DNA of 64,000 bases, taken from assembly GCA_043807765.1 (NCBI GenBank), contig JAZDFQ010000005.1:96710-160709 (forward strand). Reading direction: 5' to 3'. How positions within the stretch are numbered: position 1 is the stretch's first letter; every line of letters starts with the position of its first letter. Positions 59,501 to 64,000 of this stretch are shown here, piece after piece. Both the position numbers and the translations under genes were made by a program. This DNA is from Stygiobacter sp043807765. Its GTDB lineage: Bacteria > Bacteroidota > Ignavibacteria > Ignavibacteriales > Melioribacteraceae. A model generated the notes under the pieces. That model was not told the origin of the DNA. It searched no databases and saw only the letters and a list, made by a program, of their open reading frames with translations.

Positions 59501-60332
59501 CATGTGAACTTTTAATGCTTTCAACAATTTCTTCTGTTAATTCGGCATCTTTAGTTGCGTAAATTTCACCGGTTTCAGTATCTATAATATCAGCAGCAGC
59601 AATTCTTCCAACATGTTTTTCAAGTGATAGTTGCTTCAAGGATACTTCTTCAATCAAATCAAACAATCTTAAAATAGAATCAACTGTTTCATAACCTAAA
59701 GCACGAAGTAAAGTAGTAGATGGAAATTTCTTTCTGCGATCTATATAAACATACATTACATTGTTAATGTCTGTAGCAAACTCAACCCAAGAACCTCTAA
59801 AAGGAATAATACGGGCTGAGTAAATTGGAGTTCCGTTTGGATGGAAAGTTTGTGCAAAAGCAACACCGGGAGAACGATGCAATTGTGTAACAACAACACG
59901 CTCTGCACCATTGATAATAAACGTTCCGCGCTCGGTCATAAATGGCAAGTTGCCAAGATAAACTTCTTGTTCAACTGAGTTAACATATTCACCAGTTTCA
60001 TCGTCTTTAGTAGAAAGGCGTAGTTTTGCTTTTAAAGGTGCGGAATAAGACAATCCTCTTTCTTCACATTCAGCAATAGAGAAACGTGGTTTCTCAACAT
60101 AATATTCTACAAAGTCTAATCTGTAGAATTCTTTATTATCGTGTATCGGAAAGTTAGCATTAAATACAGCTTGCAAACCTTTGTTATCTCTTTGAGAAGC
60201 CGGAATTCGCAATTGAAGAAAATCTTCAAAAGAGTCTACCTGAATATTTAATAAGTCCGGCATTTTAATAGCTGAAGAAATCGCAGAGAATGTAATTCTT
60301 CCGGTACTCTTGTTAATTTTTGTTTTTTCCAA
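56553..60332 (-). CDS. rpoB: DNA-directed RNA polymerase subunit beta
   Basis: A 1259-aa beta subunit. The rifampicin-binding cluster SQFMDQTNPLSELTHKRRIS lies near residue 450-480 with the usual residues. GDKMAGRHGNKGVV and the C-terminal MKLGHMVDDKIHARSIGPYS clamp region are present. The preceding rplL-rpoB gap carries an attenuator-like stem-loop. Confidence 0.99.
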   Translation of the reverse strand: MEKTKINKSTGRITFSAISSAIKMPDLLNIQVDSFEDFLQLRIPASQRDNKGLQAVFNANFPIHDNKEFYRLDFVEYYVEKPRFSIAECEERGLSYSAPLKAKLRLSTKDDETGEYVNSVEQEVYLGNLPFMTERGTFIINGAERVVVTQLHRSPGVAFAQTFHPNGTPIYSARIIPFRGSWVEFATDINNVMYVYIDRRKKFPSTTLLRALGYETVDSILRLFDLIEEVSLKQLSLEKHVGRIAAADIIDTETGEIYATKDAELTEEIVESIKSSHVQKLQLISLETSIDQDLVLNTLRKDTSTTKEEALFAIYRQLRSGEAPDIETAMGLIDKMFFNDKRYDLGEVGRFRMNDKLNLTVDENIRVLTPEDIIAIMKNIIMLKNGNMTVDDIDHLGNRRVRTVGEQLQSQYNVGLARMARTIKERMNMRDNENMQPQDLVNARTISSVINAFFGTNQLSQFMDQTNPLSELTHKRRISALGPGGLTRERAGFEVRDVHHSHYGRLCPIETPEGPNIGLISSLTIYTKVNNYGFLETPYRKVKDGRVSNSVDYLSADQEDEFIIAQSNVPYDDQGRFIEERVKCRERGEFPVAHPEDVHYMDVAPAQIVSAAAALIPFLEHDDANRALMGSNMQRQAVPLMVPENPIVGTGMEAKIARDSRAIMIAEDNGVVEYSDAKKIIVKYDIDIDDPETLVSFNDERRVEYILTKFAGTNQETCFTQKPIVVTGQRLKKGDVLADGPAIEKGELGLGRNVSVAFMPWRGYNFEDAIVLSERLVGDDVFTSIHIEEFELQVRETKRGEEELTRDIPNVSEEATKDLDENGIVREGAEVKEGDILIGKITPKGETDPTPEEKLLKAIFGDKAGDVKDASLKAPPGLKGVVIKTRLFSRKKKDTESKKFEKKLMDNLDYSFKTRKENHYTKLVTKLTKITEGKTSSGVRDLDGSVVLRSGTVIKEETFTNIEDITKLDYTRDWFEKKPVNEMIKKLFSNYFNLLSEIEEDYKREKLKIASGDELPPGITQLAKVYVAKKRKIQVGDKMAGRHGNKGVVAKVVPVEDMPYHEDGTPVDIVLNPLGVPSRMNLGQLYETVLGWVGKKMGVKFETPIFDGAHVEDVEGYLKQAGLPEGGKTWLTDGRSGEKFHQKVTCGYIYMMKLGHMVDDKIHARSIGPYSLITQQPLGGKAQFGGQRFGEMEVWALEGYGAAHVLQEILTVKSDDVTGRAKTYEAIVKGDNIPEPNIPEAFNVMIKELQGLGLDIKVN

Positions 60333-60359
60333 CCCTAACCTCCAGTTCGGTTTGTTGTT

Positions 60360-60415
60360 CTTTCATTCTGATAATGAAAGAAAGTGGCAGGACGTACTTT
60401 ACCGTCCTACCACTT
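60360..60415 (-). terminator. Attenuator-like stem-loop between rplL and rpoB
   Basis: A 13-bp stem (AAGTGGTAGGACG with CGTCCTGCCACTT on the minus strand, 60415-60382, one G-U pair) is followed by TTTCTTTC, and then by a small hairpin CTTTCAT/ATGAAAG (60360-60380). Partial terminators at this site are known to set rpoBC expression below that of rplJL in other bacteria. Confidence 0.7.
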
Positions 60416-60452
60416 AAGTTTTAATTCTAATCTTGACGAGATTAAGCGAATA

Positions 60453-60830
60453 TTATTTAACAGTGACTGTAGCGCCAGCTTCTTCCAATTCTTTCTTAAT
60501 CTTTTCAGCTTCGTCTTTAGAAACAGCTTCTTTAACTGGTTTTGGAGCGCCGTCTACTAAATCTTTTGCTTCTTTTAAGCCTAAGCCTGTATGAGCGCGA
60601 ACTACTTTAATTACGTTGATCTTTGTAGCGCCGGCAGCTTGAAGAATAACATCGAATTCAGTTTGTTCTTCAACTGGAGCTGCAGCAGCAGCACCTGGAG
60701 CAGCAGCCATCATCATCGGGGCAGCAGCAGTAACACCAAATTCATCTTCTAATGCTTTCTTTAATTCAGAAGCTTCAACTAAAGTTAGAGCTTTGATCTT
60801 CTCAACTAATTCTTGAACTTTCTCTGACAT
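60453..60830 (-). CDS. rplL: 50S ribosomal protein L7/L12
   Basis: A 125-aa stalk protein: N-terminal dimer helices (ALTLVEASELKKALEDEFGV), an Ala/Pro/Met hinge (about 36-52), and the C-terminal domain with GLGLKEAKDLVDGAPK, which contacts elongation factors. Present in multiple copies per ribosome, bound to L10. Confidence 0.98.
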   Translation of the reverse strand: MSEKVQELVEKIKALTLVEASELKKALEDEFGVTAAAPMMMAAAPGAAAAAPVEEQTEFDVILQAAGATKINVIKVVRAHTGLGLKEAKDLVDGAPKPVKEAVSKDEAEKIKKELEEAGATVTVK

Positions 60831-60876
60831 TTTATTTACTCCTATTACTTTAATTTATATTACAATTCAAACTTTA

Positions 60877-61398
60877 TTATGCAGCTTTTTTCTTTGCAAC
60901 TTCGTCAATAACACTAACGAGATCGCGCATAACTGCACTGATTGCACCAACGATTCCAGATGCTGGAGCTGCAACACTTCCAATAATACCGGCAATGATT
61001 TCTTCTTTTGTCGGCATAGAAGCTATAGTTGCTAGCGACTCTTCACCATAGAATACTGAATCTAAATAACAACCTTTAAAGGCTAATTTTTGCGAATCGT
61101 CGTTATACTTTTTGATGATTTTAGCCGGAGCTACAAAATTTTCACCGGCAAAAGCAACGCCGATCATACCAACAAGCAAATCGTCGAACTTTTCATATCC
61201 GCCAATTTGTTGCAATGCTTTTTTGAAGAGGGTATTTTTTAAGACCTTATACGTTACACCATCTTTACGGAAACTAGAGCGTAGTTTGTTAATGTCTGCA
61301 ACATTAACTCCACGGTAGTTAACCAAAAACATAGCGGAAGAGTTTTGTATAAGCTCTTTTATTTGTTCAATCGCCTCTCCCTTTTCTGCTTTGTTCAT
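60877..61398 (-). CDS. rplJ: 50S ribosomal protein L10
   Basis: A 173-aa L10 with NYRGVNVADINKLRSSFR in the N-terminal RNA-binding part and a C-terminal helix that binds L12. The 92-base gap before it, after rplA, holds a weak 7-bp imperfect hairpin (AATTCCG/CGGGATT) that could be an autoregulatory leader; this is uncertain. Confidence 0.97.
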   Translation of the reverse strand: MNKAEKGEAIEQIKELIQNSSAMFLVNYRGVNVADINKLRSSFRKDGVTYKVLKNTLFKKALQQIGGYEKFDDLLVGMIGVAFAGENFVAPAKIIKKYNDDSQKLAFKGCYLDSVFYGEESLATIASMPTKEEIIAGIIGSVAAPASGIVGAISAVMRDLVSVIDEVAKKKAA

Positions 61399-61490
61399 CG
61401 TTCTCCTAAAACAATTAGTTAGAACATCGTTACTTATTTATTAGAAGCATTTAATAATCCCGTTCACAACCGGAATTAGTGCGTAATTTC

Positions 61491-62198
61491 TTAATCGTGC
61501 TTTGTACTGAAAACTGTTTCTTCTTTGGATATCTTTAAGCCAGGTCCCATTGTTGAAGAAAGGAAAAGACTTCTTACATAAACACCCTTAGCAGAAGAAG
61601 GTTTCATCTTAATAATAGTGTGTAAAAATGCTTTGGCGTTATCAGCAAGTTGCTCAGGAGTAAAATTCATTTTGCCTAAAGAAGTATGAACGATACCAGC
61701 TTTCTCAACGCGGAATTCAATTTTACCAGCCTTGACTTCTTTAACAGCTTTTGCTACATCTGGTGTAACTGTACCGCTTTTAGGATTTGGCATCAAGCCT
61801 TTTGGTCCAAGCACACGACCTAACTTTCCTAATTCGCCCATAACATCGGGTGTAGCAATAATAACATCAACTTCTGCCCAACCAGCTTTAATCTTTTCGA
61901 GGTATTCTTCGAATCCGGCATATTCAGCACCGGCTTGTAAAGCTGCTTCGGCTTGAGCACCTTTAGCAACAACAAGTACGGATACTTTCTTTCCGGTTCC
62001 GTGAGGTAATGACACTGTACCGCGAATCATTTGATCAGCATGGCGAGGATCTACACCAAGACGAATTGCACAGTCTAAAGATTCATTGAACTTAACTTTA
62101 GAATTCTCTTTCAAAGTTTTGATTGCATCGACAAGAGAGTATTCTTTGTTTTTATCAACACTTTTATTTACGGCTTTAATTCTTTTTGATACTTTCAT
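61491..62198 (-). CDS. rplA: 50S ribosomal protein L1
   Basis: A 235-aa two-domain L1: MIRGTVSLPHGTGKKVSVLV, GPKGLMPNPKSGTVTPDV and KPSSAKGVYVRSL near the end. It forms the mobile L1 stalk that releases E-site tRNA and often represses the rplKA operon. Confidence 0.98.
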   Translation of the reverse strand: MKVSKRIKAVNKSVDKNKEYSLVDAIKTLKENSKVKFNESLDCAIRLGVDPRHADQMIRGTVSLPHGTGKKVSVLVVAKGAQAEAALQAGAEYAGFEEYLEKIKAGWAEVDVIIATPDVMGELGKLGRVLGPKGLMPNPKSGTVTPDVAKAVKEVKAGKIEFRVEKAGIVHTSLGKMNFTPEQLADNAKAFLHTIIKMKPSSAKGVYVRSLFLSSTMGPGLKISKEETVFSTKHD

Positions 62199-62224
62199 TT
62201 TATCTTACCAGTCAAAATTTATGA

Positions 62225-62650
62225 TTAATCTTCTACAGTGAAGCCCATGCTTCTTGCAGTTCCAGCGATCATACTTGATGCATGTTCAACATCGTGTGCA
62301 TTTAAATCAGGCATCTTCAAAGTAGCAATTTCTCTAACTTGAGCTTTTGTCACTTTTGCAACTTTAGTTTTATTTGGTTCGGCAGAACCTTTTTCATGTT
62401 TAGCTGCTTTTTTTAATAGAACTGCTGCCGGAGGAGTTTTTGTAATAAATGTGAATGATTTATCGGAGAACACAGTTATTACAACTGGAATAATTAATCC
62501 TTGTTGACTGGATGTTCTAGCGTTGAATTGCTTACAGAACTCCATAATATTAACGCCTTTTTGACCTAAAGCTGGTCCTACTGGCGGTGACGGATTTGCA
62601 GCACCGGCGGAAATTTGCAGCTTAATAAAGCCATCTACTTTCTTTGCCAT
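62225..62650 (-). CDS. rplK: 50S ribosomal protein L11
   Basis: A 141-aa L11 of exact family length: KLQISAGAANPSPPVGPALGQKG proline-rich start and the C-terminal MPDLNAHDVEHASSMIAGTARSMG-like RNA-binding part. It is part of the GTPase-associated centre and the thiostrepton target site. Confidence 0.98.
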   Translation of the reverse strand: MAKKVDGFIKLQISAGAANPSPPVGPALGQKGVNIMEFCKQFNARTSSQQGLIIPVVITVFSDKSFTFITKTPPAAVLLKKAAKHEKGSAEPNKTKVAKVTKAQVREIATLKMPDLNAHDVEHASSMIAGTARSMGFTVED

Positions 62651-62670
62651 TTTTTTAACCTATAATATTT

Positions 62671-63216
62671 TTATTTCTCTAATTCGCCCTGAGCAAAGTC
62701 AATTTCAACCGGTGTTTTTCTACCGAAAATTGAAACCATAACTTTGATCTTCATTTTTTCTTCGTTTACTTCTTGAACCAACCCGGAAAAATTATTGAAT
62801 GGTCCATCTATAATTTTCACAAAATCCCCAGTACGGTAAATTGTATCGGTTCTTTCTGTTTCTTCACTTTGCGAAATTCTTCCTACAATTCTCTTTACTT
62901 CTTCAGCATGGAGAGGAACCGGATTATTTTGCGTTCCAAGAAATCCCATAACAGAAGGAGTATTAGAAATGAAGTCTTTGGCTTTTATATCCAAATCAGC
63001 GCAAACAAGAATATAACCAGGAAAGAAATTTTTCTTCTTGGTTTTCTTCTTGCCATCCTTAACCTCAAATACCTTTTCCGTAGGAACAAGGATTTCAAAA
63101 ATACGGGCTCTTAGCTCATCGCTGTCTCTTAATTCCGACTCGATAATAGTTTTTACTTTATTCTCGTGACCGGAGAAAGTACGAACCACGTACCACTTTG
63201 CGTTAGGATTTTCCAA
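62671..63216 (-). CDS. nusG: Transcription termination/antitermination factor NusG
   Basis: A 181-aa NusG: NGN domain (about 5-115: KWYVVRTFSGHENKVK, NFFPGYILVCADL) and a C-terminal KOW domain (about 130-181: DFVKIIDGPFNNFSGLVQEV). It binds RNA polymerase and, through the KOW domain, S10 or Rho. Starts 3 bases after secE. Confidence 0.97.
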   Translation of the reverse strand: MENPNAKWYVVRTFSGHENKVKTIIESELRDSDELRARIFEILVPTEKVFEVKDGKKKTKKKNFFPGYILVCADLDIKAKDFISNTPSVMGFLGTQNNPVPLHAEEVKRIVGRISQSEETERTDTIYRTGDFVKIIDGPFNNFSGLVQEVNEEKMKIKVMVSIFGRKTPVEIDFAQGELEK

Positions 63217-63219
63217 TTT

Positions 63220-63402
63220 TTAGAATATTCCTTTTAATATCCAAGTCAAGGACATATCTATAACATAAGTAAATGCGGCGAGAATCAAGCACACAACAAT
63301 TACTATAGAAGTTGACTCTTGCAGTTCTTCTTTAGATGGCCAAGTAACTTTTTTCATTTCCTTGACTACATCATTTACGAAATTGATAATTTTTTCTTTC
63401 AT
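63220..63402 (-). CDS. secE: Preprotein translocase subunit SecE
   Basis: A 60-aa protein with an amphipathic helix (FVNDVVKEMKKVTWPSKEEL) and one transmembrane helix (about 32-53). This single-helix form is typical of most bacteria outside the gamma-proteobacteria. It clamps SecY (at 37150-38487). It lies between tRNA-Trp and nusG. Confidence 0.96.
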   Translation of the reverse strand: MKEKIINFVNDVVKEMKKVTWPSKEELQESTSIVIVVCLILAAFTYVIDMSLTWILKGIF

Positions 63403-63424
63403 ATCTCAGCAGATTTATTCCTTG

Positions 63425-63497
<73 letters not shown>

Positions 63498-63498
63498 A

Positions 63499-63666
63499 TT
63501 ATTTAGTTTCTTTGAAAGTAACGTGTTTGCGAACAACGGGATCGTATTTTTTGTACTCTACTCTATTTGGGTGATTTCTTTTATTCTTAGTAGTTGAGTA
63601 ACGGAACCCTGTACCAGCAGAGCTTTCCAAAATTATTATTTGTCTTACATTTTTTGATTTTGCCAT
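63499..63666 (-). CDS. rpmG: 50S ribosomal protein L33 (zinc-free)
   Basis: A 55-aa L33: MAKSKNVRQIIILESSAGTG, then RYSTTKNKRNHPNRVEYKKY, ending KHVTFKETK. It lacks the cysteine pairs of zinc-binding L33, so it is the C- form. It starts 25 bases after the first tRNA-like repeat unit and is followed 2 bases later by tRNA-Trp. Confidence 0.95.
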   Translation of the reverse strand: MAKSKNVRQIIILESSAGTGFRYSTTKNKRNHPNRVEYKKYDPVVRKHVTFKETK

Positions 63667-63690
63667 TTTTCTACCTTTTTCAATTCTTTT

Positions 63691-63746
63691 GAGCTGATGA
63701 CCGGGATTGAACCGGTGACCTTCCCGCCTAGGCGGGATGCTCTATC
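63691..63746 (-). pseudogene. Truncated tRNA-like unit 1 (loop CCTAGG)
   Basis: The T arm ACCGG-TTCAATC-CCGGT and acceptor 3' strand CATCAGC are intact, but the anticodon arm is the perfect palindrome TCCCGCCTAGGCGGGA, with only a 6-base loop. No GCTGATG 5' strand is present. The D-arm region is replaced by the hairpin CTACTATTT/AAATAGTAG. The 3' end resembles tRNA-Thr of many bacteria. Confidence 0.7.
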
Positions 63747-63803
63747 TACTATTTCCTTTTTAAAAATAGTAGGCTACCAATCTGTCAATTTCAAATCTCT
63801 TTT

Positions 63804-63864
63804 GAGCTGATGACCGGGATTGAACCGGTGACCTTCCCGCTTAAGGCGGGATGCTCTACCAACT
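63804..63864 (-). pseudogene. Truncated tRNA-like unit 2 (loop CCTTAAG)
   Basis: Reads AGTTGGTAGAGCA, then anticodon arm TCCCG-CCTTAAG-CGGGA, variable AGGTC, T arm and CATCAGC. The loop is 7 bases, but position 33 is C instead of U and the anticodon would be UUA. The acceptor 5' strand and GCTC of the D stem are missing. Confidence 0.7.
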
Positions 63865-63917
63865 ATTTCCTTGTTAAAAATAGTAGGTTACCAATCTGTC
63901 AATTTCAAATCCCTTTT

Positions 63918-63978
63918 GAGCTGATGACCGGGATTGAACCGGTGACCTTCCCGCTTAAGGCGGGATGCTCTACCAACT
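63918..63978 (-). pseudogene. Truncated tRNA-like unit 3 (loop CCTTAAG)
   Basis: Same as unit 2 over the tRNA-like part. The hairpin loop of the adjoining AT-rich segment differs at one base: G here, C in unit 2, A in unit 1. The unit runs off the window end at 64000. Confidence 0.68.
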
Positions 63979-64000
63979 ATTTCCTTCTTAAAAATAGTAG

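Larger units (their letters stand above)
63691..64000 (-). repeat. Tandem 113/114-bp repeat with tRNA-like units, at least three copies
   Basis: Near-identical units begin at 63691, 63804 and 63918; the third is cut by the window end. Each unit holds the 3' two-thirds of a tRNA joined to an AT-rich hairpin (CTACTATTT...AAATAG) in place of the acceptor 5' strand and D-arm 5' strand. This accounts for the 334 bases upstream of rpmG that have no protein gene. Confidence 0.88.

Noticed and set aside
63691..64000. CRISPR array
   Set aside because: Units are 113-114 bp and nearly identical over their whole length, with no variable spacers, and contain tRNA parts.

Overview
The window is AT-rich bacterial chromosome in which every supported gene lies on the minus strand, so transcription runs from position 64000 toward position 1. 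Several features point to the Bacteroidota-Chlorobiota-Ignavibacteriota superphylum. The primary sigma factor is about 285 residues and lacks region 1.1. Promoter-like TANNTTTG boxes precede several operons. Lipoproteins with LxxC lipoboxes are frequent, and the ribosomal operon layout fits. The LysW-type amino-acid pathway makes Ignavibacteria or a close relative a reasonable guess; this is inference, not a database result.

Layout, following transcription. From 64000 to about 63691 there is a 113/114-bp tandem repeat that carries 5'-truncated tRNA-like units. It is followed by rpmG, tRNA-Trp, secE, nusG, rplK-rplA-rplJ-rplL and rpoB-rpoC, and then by the str operon (rpsL, rpsG, fusA, tuf). 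Next come the S10, spc and alpha operons (rpsJ through rplQ, including secY, map, infA, rpmJ and rpoA). A tRNA-Gln gene sits inside the spc operon between rplR and rpsE. This about 31-kb block ends at a strong palindromic terminator near 32930.

The stretch 32734-24005 carries engB, a GAF/degenerate-GGDEF membrane protein, deoB, a toxin-antitoxin-like pair (59-aa protein plus PIN nuclease), two EutN/CcmL microcompartment vertex proteins, the primary sigma factor, an NlpC/P60 lipoprotein, an unknown lipoprotein and fumC. The stretch 23848-19059 holds a PLP-dependent deaminase, a polytopic membrane protein, a nitrilase-family amidase with an unidentified partner, and an ECF sigma/anti-sigma/secreted-protein operon. 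The stretch 18951-6671 holds an acyl-CoA synthetase, a TrmO-like methyltransferase, metG, a solitary DNA methyltransferase, three parvulin-type foldases in a row, a MoxR ATPase and an M23 peptidase lipoprotein.

The last operon (6556-446) is a LysW carrier-protein operon: lysW, a homocitrate-synthase-like gene, lysX, lysY, an EgtC-like class II amidotransferase, lysZ and lysJ. It is followed by the start of nuoA. Together these genes would make a LysW-bound lysine-type product. The amidotransferase-like hydrolase is an unexpected member that could release the product from LysW.

The most unusual signals are the truncated tRNA tandem repeat at the right edge, the EgtC-like enzyme in the LysW operon, the EutN pair beside deoB and a PIN toxin, and a set of intergenic hairpins built from short repeated words.
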